Assembly: GCA_946482285.1 (NCBI GenBank)
Contig: CAMLQK010000001.1
Span: 62,001 to 126,000, forward strand
DNA from: an uncultured Candidatus Saccharibacteria bacterium
Lineage (GTDB): Bacteria; Patescibacteria; Saccharimonadia; Saccharimonadales; UBA4665
Direction of reading: 5' to 3'
DNA length: 64,000 nt
Translations under genes and position numbers: made by a program
Notes under the pieces: model-generated
Told to the model about the DNA's origin: nothing
Databases searched by the model: none
The model's input: only the letters and a program-made list of their open reading frames with translations
Part shown: positions 1 through 8,363 of the stretch, piece after piece
How positions within the stretch are numbered: the first letter of the stretch is position 1
Layout of the letters: each line of letters opens with the position of its first letter

Positions 1-732
1 CGCGGTGAGTGCCTCCTGGTTAGCCACCTCAACTGGTGGCGCTTTAGGCGCACTATTTTTGAGCGATGACAGGCGTGGGCGGGGCTTTGCTGGGTCGGCT
101 TCGTTATGCTCTACCGGCACACCTTCATTCAATTTAAAACCACGGCCTTCTGCACGGGCTTTAAGGGTATGGAGATCGGTGTCGCCTTCGGATTCAGCAC
201 GCTTGAACAAGTCAGCCAAGCCCAACAAAACTTTTGGCGAAATACCAAAGGCAAAGAACACCGACATAACGGTGAACACGATAAATACGATAGATGCCGG
301 AATCTTATCGAGCATACTAAGTACCGCCGCGCCCAGCAGTGAGCCAACCTGCCCGCCATGACCATTTACCCAGTCACCGGCTGCATTGCGCTCGGCAAAT
401 GCACTGAACAAAAATCCTGCTGAGAATACCAGGATAGATAGCATACCGAGTAATTTTGCGAGTGGGATCTGGTGTTCTTCATCGGTAAATTTGTAGATTC
501 CCCAGTATACGAAGGCGAGCGGCAGCAAATAAGCAGCCCAACCAAATGTCCAATAGCCTGCTTCGAACAAGTTTTTAGGTAACGGGCCTCCGGTACCAAA
601 GCCGCCAAGTAGCAAAAATAATGCGACGACGAATAGCAAAACTGCGCCAGTCAAAGGCCAAAATGCTGAACGTTCAGAAATCTCTGGTTCTGGGGTTTTT
701 TTGCGGGATCGTGTGTTTTTCTTCTGAGCCAT
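1..732 (-). CDS. ftsK: FtsK/SpoIIIE DNA translocase, N-terminal part (cut by window edge)
   Basis: The reading frame opens at ATG 732-730 and runs off the left edge after 244 codons. A basic start (MAQKKNTRSRKK) is followed by hydrophobic segments near residues 25-46, 62-79, 94-112 and 145-163. After these comes a charged, Pro/Ala-rich linker with motifs such as GRGFKLNEG. This is the membrane-anchor plus linker layout of FtsK, which moves chromosome DNA through the division septum. The RecA-like motor and gamma domain lie outside the window, so the name rests on the anchor alone. It is the last gene of the minus-strand run and is separated from the upstream gene by about 95 bp of A+T-rich DNA. 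Confidence 0.72.
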   Translation of the reverse strand, partial: MAQKKNTRSRKKTPEPEISERSAFWPLTGAVLLFVVALFLLLGGFGTGGPLPKNLFEAGYWTFGWAAYLLPLAFVYWGIYKFTDEEHQIPLAKLLGMLSILVFSAGFLFSAFAERNAAGDWVNGHGGQVGSLLGAAVLSMLDKIPASIVFIVFTVMSVFFAFGISPKVLLGLADLFKRAESEGDTDLHTLKARAEGRGFKLNEGVPVEHNEADPAKPRPRLSSLKNSAPKAPPVEVANQEALTA

Positions 733-827
733 ATCTGTTTTAGTGTATCACGCTTACGTTACCCTGGGGTGATACTTTTATATAATAATTATAGCAATAT
801 TTACAACTTTTGTCAATGCGCTTACGT

Positions 828-1514
828 TTAGCACGGTACTAGATCATACCGTTGCCATTTCTTCGGGTCGAGCGTTGCCACCGGGCCGTAATGGTCCAGA
901 CGGACAAGCAACCTGCACATGCAGTTGCCGCCACCTATATGATCGTGCAGCGTTTGGAGCTCTTCGGCGGAGGCTCTCGTAGCGCGCTTGGCCGTACGGC
1001 CGTCGCGCTCAAACCTATCCTGTCGTAACACAAATCTCCCGAGATATGGAAGGTATGAAGTTGAGCGCAGGCATCGGCGCTCGGCTTTACCCAAGTCGGG
1101 GCGACCTATCCGGACCATATCCGCTCCGTCAAGGGCGTACATCCCCAATGGAACATCCTTGGATGTTACCTCGTCTGTGCCCATACGCTCGACATTAATT
1201 TCCCCAAAACTATATACCCGTGCAGTGTAACTTCTGTTTCCTGATCCATGCAGCTCCGACTGACCCTTAAGGGCACCATATTCGCCATACCCCTGCTTCC
1301 GACTCCAAAACCGCCTCTTCTGCGCTGGAGCATCCTCAATGCCTAGCGAGAACGTTGAAATTGGGTCGGGACTATCGTAGCTAATACTTGCGGTGCATGC
1401 CTGCATATCTGAACGATACCCAAGACGAAGGGCATGGTACGCAAGCATATTAGTAAGGAGAAGTTCCTCTGGCAGGTTCAGCGGCAGCTGTTCAATCGGT
1501 ATATTCTCTGACAT
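828..1514 (-). CDS. Hypothetical protein, 228 aa
   Basis: I do not recognise the family. The protein is soluble, with no signal peptide or membrane segment. It begins with a Leu-rich acidic stretch (IPIEQLPLNLPEELLL), has a basic middle, and ends with a small Cys pair (GGNCMCRL) and the terminus VPC. It starts 38 nt downstream of the RNase J stop, so it may be cotranscribed with rnj. No clear SD site is visible. Its length and independence from the opposite frame support a real gene. Confidence 0.6.
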   Translation of the reverse strand: MSENIPIEQLPLNLPEELLLTNMLAYHALRLGYRSDMQACTASISYDSPDPISTFSLGIEDAPAQKRRFWSRKQGYGEYGALKGQSELHGSGNRSYTARVYSFGEINVERMGTDEVTSKDVPLGMYALDGADMVRIGRPDLGKAERRCLRSTSYLPYLGRFVLRQDRFERDGRTAKRATRASAEELQTLHDHIGGGNCMCRLLVRLDHYGPVATLDPKKWQRYDLVPC

Positions 1515-1552
1515 CTGGCATCTGATGGCTTAAGGTATGGGAGCCTAAAAAT

Positions 1553-3640
1553 TTAGTCGGTGCGAGCATCCTGGCTCAGCAGCCGAGCGCGCATTTCCTG
1601 GAAACGCTTTTCCTGTTCTTTAGCAATTTCCTCGCCTGTCTTGGTCTTGTTTTGGTGGACGGTTTTGGCCTCTACCTTGCCGCCAATAATATTAACCACG
1701 GGAATGACAATTGGGCTGCGCTGAGTTTGCTCAAACAAATAGTGCGTAATATGGTCCTTAAGCTCAGCCTTGAAGCGATCGAGATCGATACGCTTGAAAC
1801 GCTGCTGTACAGCACGGCGCAGTTCGTGCCGTAAACCGTTCATAAGGTCTTCGTTGTCGCGCATATATATAAAGCCACGGCTGATAATGTCAGGACTAGT
1901 CAGCAAATTACCACTGCGCTTGTCGATGGTCAGTACCACCGCGACCAAACCTTCTTCGCTCAGTAATACCCGGTCTTTGACAACCACATTACTTACGATA
2001 GCACCGGTTTGGTCGACCAGAATAGTACCGTGCGGTACGCGGCCTTCGATTTCCATTTTGTCGGCAGTTAAGGCGATTACTTCACCGTTTTCGGCGTTCA
2101 GGCAGTTCTGGCGGGCAACACCCTGGTTGACTGCAATGTCGATGTGACGCTGTTTTTTGTAGTACGAACCATAAATTGGGATAAAGAATTTTGGCCGGGT
2201 AAGGCTGATCATATCAGCATACTCGTCGATACTGGCATGACCGGAAACGTGCAACGGACCAACGCCGTCGAGGTCGTGGGTGATGTGCTGAAATACATGG
2301 ACGCCCTTGCGCATCAGGTCGTCAACCATACCAGATATCAACGCGTCGTTGCCAGTTTCTGGAATTGGTGTAGAACTAAGCACAACTGTGTCCTGCTCTT
2401 TCATTTTTACGTGACGGTGCTCGCCGGCAGACATGCGCTGCAACGCAGAACTTGGTTCGCCCTGGCCACCGGTACAGACCACGACAACGTCTTGATCCTT
2501 CATGTTTGCTACGCTGGCAATCGGTACAAAAGTGCCTTTCGGTACTTTCACAAAGCCATGGCGGACAGCCATTTCAAGGGTACTCATCATGCTACGGCCA
2601 TCGAGTGCAATTTTTTTATTGTGGTGCACAGCGGCGTTAATAATCATCTGGATACGGTTGATATTGGTCGAGAAGATTGCTACAAAGATGCGGCCTGGGG
2701 CGCGGTCCATAATGTCTACGAAGCTCTGCTCGATAGTACTTTCGGACGGTGTACGACCCAAACGGTCAGTGGTAGTACTTTCGGACAAAAGTGCCAGAAC
2801 ACCTTCATCGCCCAGCTGCTGCAAGCGGTCATAGTCACTACGCTCGTGGTCGAGCGGGTTGGGGTCAAACCTAAAGTCACCGGTGTTAATAATGCGTCCC
2901 ACAGGAGTATCGAGCACAATACAGGTACTACCAGGTATGGAGTGAGTAATGCGCACAAGCTCTACGAAGAATGGCCCTACCTTAAGGCGTTCGTGGGTAT
3001 CTTCATTCATCATAACGGTACGGAGTTCAAAGCCTTCAGGCATTGGCAAACCAAAGTTTTCAAAAATTTCCTCTACACGGCCAATAGTGAACTTGGAGCC
3101 ATAAATCGGCGCTGGGAACTGAGGCACAATGTGTGGTAAGCCGCCAATGTGGTCTAAGTGGCCATGGGTGATGACGTAGCCGCGCAGCTTGTGACGAATA
3201 CTTTCGAGGTATGTTGTATCGGCAATACCATAGTTAATACCTGGCAAGTCGACACCCAGGTCGTTACCGGCGTCCATAATGACGGCGTCGTTCATATATT
3301 CAACCAAAATCATGTTCTTGGAACCACCGCCGTCCATACCGCCGAGGCCGATAAGCTTCAGACGTGGGCTGTCGTCTATGAAATTAGCGCGCTTTTCACG
3401 CGGAGCCTGCACTTGGGCAGCGGATAGGTATTGGTTGGCAACACGCTGTGCATCGGCCTGCGAGCGCTTCTGGGCGCGTACAGCCGCACCGCGAGATACG
3501 GTGGCCTTGGAAATAGTCAAGCCTGCCCCGCCTTTTGGCGTACTGCCACGGCGCTGACTGGTATTGTTGCTGCGGTTATTGCTGCGGGCAGGCCTATTAC
3601 CAGGCTTTTTAGTTGATTTTTCAGTTGGTTGGTTATCCAT
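1553..3640 (-). CDS. rnj: Ribonuclease J, metallo-beta-lactamase exo/endonuclease
   Basis: Predicted 5'-to-3' exo- and endoribonuclease of mRNA decay and rRNA maturation. The first ~90 residues are a basic, Ser/Thr/Asn/Arg-rich disordered extension that most RNase J proteins lack. The metallo-beta-lactamase core follows, with the zinc motif HGHLDH at residues 159-164 and a beta-CASP region. The late motif SGHAS is also present (VSGHASIDEY). The length of 695 aa exceeds the usual ~555 mainly through the N-terminal extension. An AGGAAGG SD-like run lies about 13 nt before the ATG. It sits 29 nt after the uracil-DNA glycosylase gene in a run that also holds pnp, so two main RNA-decay enzymes share one transcription direction and possibly one operon. 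Confidence 0.93.
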   Translation of the reverse strand: MDNQPTEKSTKKPGNRPARSNNRSNNTSQRRGSTPKGGAGLTISKATVSRGAAVRAQKRSQADAQRVANQYLSAAQVQAPREKRANFIDDSPRLKLIGLGGMDGGGSKNMILVEYMNDAVIMDAGNDLGVDLPGINYGIADTTYLESIRHKLRGYVITHGHLDHIGGLPHIVPQFPAPIYGSKFTIGRVEEIFENFGLPMPEGFELRTVMMNEDTHERLKVGPFFVELVRITHSIPGSTCIVLDTPVGRIINTGDFRFDPNPLDHERSDYDRLQQLGDEGVLALLSESTTTDRLGRTPSESTIEQSFVDIMDRAPGRIFVAIFSTNINRIQMIINAAVHHNKKIALDGRSMMSTLEMAVRHGFVKVPKGTFVPIASVANMKDQDVVVVCTGGQGEPSSALQRMSAGEHRHVKMKEQDTVVLSSTPIPETGNDALISGMVDDLMRKGVHVFQHITHDLDGVGPLHVSGHASIDEYADMISLTRPKFFIPIYGSYYKKQRHIDIAVNQGVARQNCLNAENGEVIALTADKMEIEGRVPHGTILVDQTGAIVSNVVVKDRVLLSEEGLVAVVLTIDKRSGNLLTSPDIISRGFIYMRDNEDLMNGLRHELRRAVQQRFKRIDLDRFKAELKDHITHYLFEQTQRSPIVIPVVNIIGGKVEAKTVHQNKTKTGEEIAKEQEKRFQEMRARLLSQDARTD

Positions 3641-3669
3641 TGGTTTTTCTATTCCTTCCTTTGGATGTA

Positions 3670-4296
3670 TCAGTTAGTAATTTGATGTGCTGTTTTAATG
3701 GCTTCGATGATAGCGGGTATCCGGGCAAAATCATCGAGTAACGTTTGGCGCATTCCTCCGTTATAGAGTGCTGCGGCCGGGTGGAAAAGCGGCATTATAA
3801 CCAGACGCGTTACTTCGTCACCCATGAACTGTACTTGTATACGTTTGGGCTGGCCGTGGACCTTACTAATTTGCAGATCCGGCAAGAAACAATTCATGCT
3901 ATGCCGGCCAAGTGTAACCACTATGGCAGGCTGAATTATGTCTAGCTGGGCCTGTAAATACGGCAGGAACGCCATCTTTTCTTCGGGCAATGGGTCGCGG
4001 TTATTTGGTGGTCTGTATTTGACGATATTCGTAATGTAAATATCCTGGCGCTGCATGCCAATGGACTCCAACATTTCGTTCAGGAATTTGCCGGCAGCCC
4101 CAACAAACGGAATACCTTGAATATCCTCGTTCTTACCTGGTGCTTCGCCAATGAATACGACATCGGCGTTGGGATTGCCATCGCCAAATACAAGCTGGGT
4201 GGCTTGTTTGGCCAAGTCTGGGCATGGGTTCGCAGCTAAAATCTTAGCTTTCAGGTCGTCAAGCTTTTTTTGCTTGTCGTCTGCCGTGCTGCTCAT
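3670..4296 (-). CDS. Family 4 uracil-DNA glycosylase with Fe-S cysteines missing
   Basis: Predicted to excise uracil from deaminated DNA. Family 4 signatures are present: GEAPG at residues 50-54 followed by GIPFVGAAGKFL, and the second active-site motif FHPAAAL with His172. Family 4 enzymes normally carry four Cys for a [4Fe-4S] cluster. Here only Cys25 fits one of these positions: its CxxC partner is Ala22, the KCRPP cysteine is Tyr94 (KYRPP), and no Cys lies in the following helix. The only other Cys is Cys136, at a different place. The start overlaps the stop of the upstream acetyltransferase as ATGA, so translation is probably coupled. Confidence 0.87.
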   Translation of the reverse strand: MSSTADDKQKKLDDLKAKILAANPCPDLAKQATQLVFGDGNPNADVVFIGEAPGKNEDIQGIPFVGAAGKFLNEMLESIGMQRQDIYITNIVKYRPPNNRDPLPEEKMAFLPYLQAQLDIIQPAIVVTLGRHSMNCFLPDLQISKVHGQPKRIQVQFMGDEVTRLVIMPLFHPAAALYNGGMRQTLLDDFARIPAIIEAIKTAHQITN

Positions 4297-4829
4297 ACGG
4301 TTTTCTCCCAGTATTCTACTTCTTGGCTATTGCCAAAACCCATATCAACCATGGTAAGCCGCACAAAGTGGGCATCCAGCTTACGCGCTACGGCTTTGCT
4401 GGGACCATTGGAAGGGTGGATTTCAAAGCCAACAGTGGTAACATTTTCCCATTGTTTTTTTCCGAACTCGATTACGCGCGAGGTAGCGCGGGTTGCTACT
4501 CCCTGGCATCGGTAATCTTCGGCAACACTGTACTCAAGCAACGTCTTGCCCCATAATTGGTATATCGAAGATGTGCCAATTATGGTACCTTCTGCTTCGC
4601 GAACTGCAAATGCACAGTACTCACCGGTTTGCGCCTGTTCGCCAAAAGCCCGCAGCAAACGCTCAGCAGCAGCTACGGTAGTAGCACTTCGCGCCCAAAA
4701 CGCCGTAGAAGGCAAGGAAGGGTTGGCGGCTACGTAATTGTACACTTCAGTGGGCGTGCTTTCGATAAACGGCGTCAGACGCCAGCCCTCCTCCCCTTCT
4801 ATGTGCAGTGTAGGAATTTCGGTGCTCAT
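4293..4829 (-). CDS. GNAT-family N-acetyltransferase, 178 aa
   Basis: RimJ/RimL-like GNAT fold: an early segment EVYNYVAANPSLP, then IGTSSIYQLWGK, the acetyl-CoA region VAEDYRCQGVATRAT, and a C-terminal HPSNGPSKAVARKL (the SNxxS-x-A pattern of protein and small-molecule acetyltransferases). I take the start at Met 4829 (MSTEIP), not the ATG 15 nt earlier, because it makes an ATGA overlap with the preceding acetyltransferase and has GGGAG about 8 nt upstream. The substrate cannot be told from sequence. It is the second of two adjacent GNAT genes that share the SKAVARKL signature, so they probably arose by duplication. Confidence 0.83.
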   Translation of the reverse strand: MSTEIPTLHIEGEEGWRLTPFIESTPTEVYNYVAANPSLPSTAFWARSATTVAAAERLLRAFGEQAQTGEYCAFAVREAEGTIIGTSSIYQLWGKTLLEYSVAEDYRCQGVATRATSRVIEFGKKQWENVTTVGFEIHPSNGPSKAVARKLDAHFVRLTMVDMGFGNSQEVEYWEKTV

Positions 4830-5377
4830 AGATGCTTCTCCCATACTCTTAAAGGTCGGTAGACAGCCGGGATGATGGTCTCTTCGCTGCTAAAGTTATC
4901 AGTTGGGGTAGCCCCTAGCTTACGGGCGACGGCTTTACTAGGCTCGTTCTCGTCGCTGATTAACAATTGGTAGTATCGCGTATTCCAGACGTCAGGCCGG
5001 GCAGAATAGTCTATAAGAGCTTGGGTTGCCCGCGTTGCGTAACCCCTGCCAGCAAATGCCTCACCAACGTAATAGCCTACACATGCTCGGTCCTCTACAC
5101 GATCGAAGAGCGTAATGTCTCCGGCCATTTGGTCGCCTTGCATAATATGATACTGCAATGAAGTACCACGCCTCATGTCAGCAATTCGCAATGCTATTGT
5201 GCGCATAATACTATAAGGATTCATGGTTACAACCCATGGTTGAAATTCCTTAAGATAGTCAACATTGGTATTGTTGGCCATAAATTCCATCATAGCTGGA
5301 GCGCTATCCCGCTGGACAAGTTTAAGGTATACATCTTCTTCGGGTAGAACAGAGAGGCGTTGTTCGATATCAATCAT
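4826..5377 (-). CDS. GNAT-family N-acetyltransferase, 183 aa
   Basis: The RimJ/RimL-type acetyltransferase pattern is clear: YHIMQGDQMAGDITLF, the acetyl-CoA loop GEAFAGRGYATRATQALIDY, and NEPSKAVARKLGA near the C terminus. The start is taken at Met 5377 (MIDIEQRLSV), because its ATG overlaps the TGA of the small membrane protein upstream. The 42 extra residues of the longer reading frame are Cys-rich and overlap that gene, so they are unlikely to be translated. It lies in the coupled chain pnp - small membrane protein - GNAT - GNAT - uracil-DNA glycosylase. The substrate is unknown. Confidence 0.82.
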   Translation of the reverse strand: MIDIEQRLSVLPEEDVYLKLVQRDSAPAMMEFMANNTNVDYLKEFQPWVVTMNPYSIMRTIALRIADMRRGTSLQYHIMQGDQMAGDITLFDRVEDRACVGYYVGEAFAGRGYATRATQALIDYSARPDVWNTRYYQLLISDENEPSKAVARKLGATPTDNFSSEETIIPAVYRPLRVWEKHL

Positions 5378-5589
5378 ATATGCTGGCTCCTCGGACGGCG
5401 AATACAGGCAATGCCTTTGAAGATAGCGATAACCAAAAACAACACAGCAAGGCCATACTGTTGGAGGCTGCCCGTGTCTATGGCACGAACAGCCAACAAG
5501 CAAGCTAAGACAAGGGCAATGACGGCTTGGGCGCCGAGCATCACCTTTCTTTTATAGCCTATAGAGCTGGAGGGTTGCTTAGTTTTCAT
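5374..5589 (-). CDS. Small two-helix membrane protein, 71 aa
   Basis: No family recognised. A basic N terminus (MKTKQPSSSIGYKRK) is followed by two hydrophobic helices (about VMLGAQAVIALVLACLLAV and YGLAVLFLVIAIFKGIACI) and a basic tail. The ATG at 5589 lies inside the last codons of pnp (AATGAAAACTAA on the minus strand), and the TGA overlaps the next ATG. Both junctions argue for translational coupling. Its place between a polynucleotide phosphorylase and two acetyltransferases says nothing certain about its role. Confidence 0.68.
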   Translation of the reverse strand: MKTKQPSSSIGYKRKVMLGAQAVIALVLACLLAVRAIDTGSLQQYGLAVLFLVIAIFKGIACIRRPRSQHI

Positions 5590-7729
5590 TACCTTTTTCT
5601 TTTGCTTCGCGGGCAACGGCCTTCATGCTGAGCTGTAAGCGGCCGCGGTCGTCGATAGCAACCAGCTTGACGGTCACCCTGTCGCCTTCTTTAAGGACAT
5701 CGCTTGGTTTTTCGATGCGCTCTTCGGCGATTTCGGATACGTGCACTAATCCGTCTTTACCAGGCAGGATCTGCACAAATACGCCAAAGTCCATCACGCT
5801 CACCACAGGGACGTTCTTATAGATACGGCCTACCTCGGGCTCTTCAACGATACTTTGGATCCACTGTATTGCTTTTTCGATAGAATCACCATCTGGACTG
5901 GCAATCATCACTGTACCATCATCTTTAATTTCAATTTCGGCGCCAGTTTCTTTGGTAATCTTCTGGATTGTCTCGCCACCCTTACCAATGACCTCGCGGA
6001 TCTTGTCTGGGTTAATTTGGATTGATTCCACACGTGGTGCGTATGGGCTCAGTTCCTTGCGCGGTTCAGCAATGACGCTCAGCATGTGTTCCAAAATTTG
6101 GGCACGGCCGGTTTTAGCTTGCTGCAAGGCGTCGCGCAATACGGATACCGGCAAGCCGTGGACCTTCATGTCCATCTGCAAGGCGGTAATACCTTTTTCG
6201 GTACCGGTTACCTTGAAGTCCATATCGCCGGCAAAGTCTTCGGCATCCGCAATGTCGCTCAGGATAATTACCTTATCACCATCTTTCATAAGGCCCATAG
6301 CAATACCCGATACGGGGCGCTTAAGCGGCACACCAGCGTCCATAAGGGCCATACAGCTTGAACAAGTGGCAGCCATGCTGGTTGAACCGTTTTGGCTCAT
6401 AATTTCAGTTACCGAACGGATAGTATACGGAAAGTCAGCCTCAACTGGCAGCATGGGTTCGATAGCCCGCTCTGCTAGGTATCCGTGGCCAATTTCGCGA
6501 CGGCCAGGGCTGCCCAAGCGGCGGACTTCACCTACGGTGTAACCAGGCGCATTGTAATGGTGCATGTAACGGCGCTCGCCTTCGCGCTCCATAGTATCCA
6601 CAATCTGTGCATAGCTAAGCGGTGCCAGTGTAACAACATTCATACCCTGGGTTAAACCCCGGGTAAATAAGCTTGAACCGTGTGCACGAGGCAAAAATCC
6701 AACCTGGCTAGAAAGCGGACGAATTTCAGTAAAGTTGCGGCCGTCGGGGCGGACACCATCTTCTAGAATATCGCGGCGGACATCTTTGTTGGCGGCAGCT
6801 GCGAACGCGTCTTCGTATTCACGCTTTACTGCTTCAAACGCTTCTTCACCAAGCTTTTCTTTGAAGTGCGCAAGTACTGCCTCACGCAGTGTGTGCATGC
6901 GGGCGTGGCGCTCAGGCATTGGAGCACGTAGTTTTTCACCCATTTTACCGTCTAAGAAATCATCAACTTCTTTTTGGATATCACCGCTTGGCAATGTTAG
7001 CTCGTATTGCTGAGGCTCTACGCCAACTTTTGCAACAAGCTCCTGCTGCAATGCAATCGCCGGCTGCATTTCCGTCTGGGCGAACTCGAGGGCGGCGGCG
7101 ACCTCTTCTTCGGTGGCTTCGTTGGCACCGGCCTCTACCATCATAATGGCGCCTTCGGTACCGGCAACAACCAAATCAAGCTTAGCTTGCGCAATTTCTT
7201 CAGGGGTGGCAAATGCTTTGTACTTGCCGTTTACCAAAGCAACGCGCAAACCAGCGACTGGACCCTCAAAGGGAGCGCCAGTAAGCATGAATGCAGTACT
7301 CATGGCGATCATGGCGATCATATCTGGGCGGAAACTTGGGTCCATGCTGAGTACGGTAGCAACACCCTGGGCCTCATGCCGATAACCTTTGGGCCACAAT
7401 GGGCGGATTGGACGGTCGATTAAGCGGCCAATAAGGATAGCGTCGTCGGAGGGGCGGCCTTCGCGCTTAATAAAACGGGAGCCACTGATCTTGCCTGCCG
7501 CATACATTTTTTCTTCGTAATCGATACTGAGCGGGAAGTAGTCCATGCCCGTAATAGCCTTGTCGCTGACCATGGCAGTGCCGAGTACAACGGTGTCGCC
7601 GTAGCGGGCGATGACACTCGCTGAAGTCCGGAAGCCTACACGGTTAATTTCGAGGCTTAGGGTGCGGCCACAAAGCTCAGTCTCCACCGAGATAATCTCT
7701 TTGCCAAAGGGGTTAATTATTTGACCCAT
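5579..7729 (-). CDS. pnp: Polynucleotide phosphorylase (PNPase)
   Basis: 3'-to-5' phosphorolytic exoribonuclease and polymerase, a trimeric ring enzyme of RNA turnover. The full domain order is present in 716 aa: first RNase PH domain (about 12-150), a helical linker, the second catalytic RNase PH domain (about 330-480, with FLPRAHGSSLFTRG and the Asp cluster DIADAEDFAGDMD), a KH domain near 575-615 (VIGKGGETIQKI) and an S1 domain near 630-695 (VMDFGVFVQILPGKDGLVH). The 321-bp gap from rpsO holds several hairpins and could be an autoregulatory leader, as is known for pnp in other bacteria. It heads the coupled downstream genes. Confidence 0.97.
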   Translation of the reverse strand: MGQIINPFGKEIISVETELCGRTLSLEINRVGFRTSASVIARYGDTVVLGTAMVSDKAITGMDYFPLSIDYEEKMYAAGKISGSRFIKREGRPSDDAILIGRLIDRPIRPLWPKGYRHEAQGVATVLSMDPSFRPDMIAMIAMSTAFMLTGAPFEGPVAGLRVALVNGKYKAFATPEEIAQAKLDLVVAGTEGAIMMVEAGANEATEEEVAAALEFAQTEMQPAIALQQELVAKVGVEPQQYELTLPSGDIQKEVDDFLDGKMGEKLRAPMPERHARMHTLREAVLAHFKEKLGEEAFEAVKREYEDAFAAAANKDVRRDILEDGVRPDGRNFTEIRPLSSQVGFLPRAHGSSLFTRGLTQGMNVVTLAPLSYAQIVDTMEREGERRYMHHYNAPGYTVGEVRRLGSPGRREIGHGYLAERAIEPMLPVEADFPYTIRSVTEIMSQNGSTSMAATCSSCMALMDAGVPLKRPVSGIAMGLMKDGDKVIILSDIADAEDFAGDMDFKVTGTEKGITALQMDMKVHGLPVSVLRDALQQAKTGRAQILEHMLSVIAEPRKELSPYAPRVESIQINPDKIREVIGKGGETIQKITKETGAEIEIKDDGTVMIASPDGDSIEKAIQWIQSIVEEPEVGRIYKNVPVVSVMDFGVFVQILPGKDGLVHVSEIAEERIEKPSDVLKEGDRVTVKLVAIDDRGRLQLSMKAVAREAKEKGNEN

Positions 7730-8050
7730 ATTAATCTGTTAAAACCTTTCTGTTTGATTGTCAAAACAATGAGCACAGTGCAAATATACAAGCTTCCTTG
7801 TGCTTTAGAAGCCATATATCTGAGTCTCTACCCACTGTTTGATCACTGAATCGGCTTGCCATAGCCTAGTGCAGCCATGCCAGCATGGCCCGCGCGTAAC
7901 GCGCATTGGCGTGATGGGACAAGTCTCTACACATATACTACACATAGTGTGTTGAGGGTTACTGCTCCGCCGTCTGATCGTTGACTATTCAAACGTTAAT
8001 GTGCACAAGCTGTCGGCCTCGATTTTTCGAGGCCGCGTAGTCCATGCACC
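7730..8050 (-). other. Structured rpsO-pnp intergenic region / pnp leader
   Basis: 321 bp without a credible gene. Several inverted repeats are visible: 7874-7889 (GCCATGC, 2 nt, GCATGGC), 7892-7904 (GCGCG and CGCGC around TAA) and 8014-8035 (9-bp stem with loop TTTT), the last one 15 nt after the rpsO stop. None is followed by a T-run in the direction of transcription, so I do not call them classic terminators. A structured 5' leader of pnp, or RNase processing sites between rpsO and pnp, would fit. No tRNA-like cloverleaf was found. Confidence 0.5.
8014..8035 (-). other. Perfect 9-bp hairpin downstream of rpsO
   Basis: CGGCCTCGA, loop TTTT, TCGAGGCCG. It lies 15 nt past the rpsO stop codon. 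It could stabilise the rpsO mRNA 3' end or act as an RNase processing site. It has no U-tract, so terminator function is doubtful. Confidence 0.5.
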
Positions 8051-8317
8051 TTAGCGGCGGATACCGAGCTTCTTGATAAGGTCCAAGTAGGCTTGGCCGT
8101 CTTTGCTGGCAATGTATTGCAGGTGGCGCTTGCGACGACCAACAAGCTGCAATAGGCCACGGCGGGCGGCAAAGTCCTTCTTATTCACCTTCAGGTGCTC
8201 AGTAAGTTCTTTGATGCGTTCAGTTTCGATACCAACCTGGACAGCAGCGCTACCGGTGTCGGTTTTGTGCTTTTGCAGGTCAGTTACGACTGCTTGTTTT
8301 TTCTCACGTGTAATCAT
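8051..8317 (-). CDS. rpsO: 30S ribosomal protein S15
   Basis: Binds 16S rRNA early in assembly of the 30S central domain. The 88-aa length is typical and the S15 signature is clear: DTGSAAVQVGIETERI, then LTEHLKVNKKDFAARRGLL and GRRKRHLQYI. It precedes pnp, the classical gene order. A canonical promoter overlaps the start: the -10 box ends 9 nt before the ATG and no SD site is seen, so the mRNA is probably leaderless. Confidence 0.97.
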   Translation of the reverse strand: MITREKKQAVVTDLQKHKTDTGSAAVQVGIETERIKELTEHLKVNKKDFAARRGLLQLVGRRKRHLQYIASKDGQAYLDLIKKLGIRR

Positions 8318-8326
8318 ACTTTTGCT

Positions 8327-8355
8327 ATTTTATCAGATAAGCCCATCTGATGCAA
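8327..8355 (-). promoter_or_regulatory. rpsO promoter (leaderless arrangement)
   Basis: On the minus strand, -35 TTGCAT (8350-8355), 17-bp spacer and -10 TAAAAT (8327-8332). Only 9 nt separate the -10 box from the ATG, so the transcript should begin within about 3 nt of the start codon. Confidence 0.75.
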
Positions 8356-8363
8356 TACTGGAA

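Noticed and set aside
2144..3139. A 331-codon open frame on the plus strand inside rnj
   Set aside because: It is antisense to a strongly supported RNase J; it has no SD site or family features and looks like a by-product of codon bias.
4826..5589. UGA recoded as an amino acid, known in some Patescibacteria
   Set aside because: TGA is used as a normal stop at several coupled junctions (ATGA overlaps), and no in-frame TGA occurs in conserved domains.
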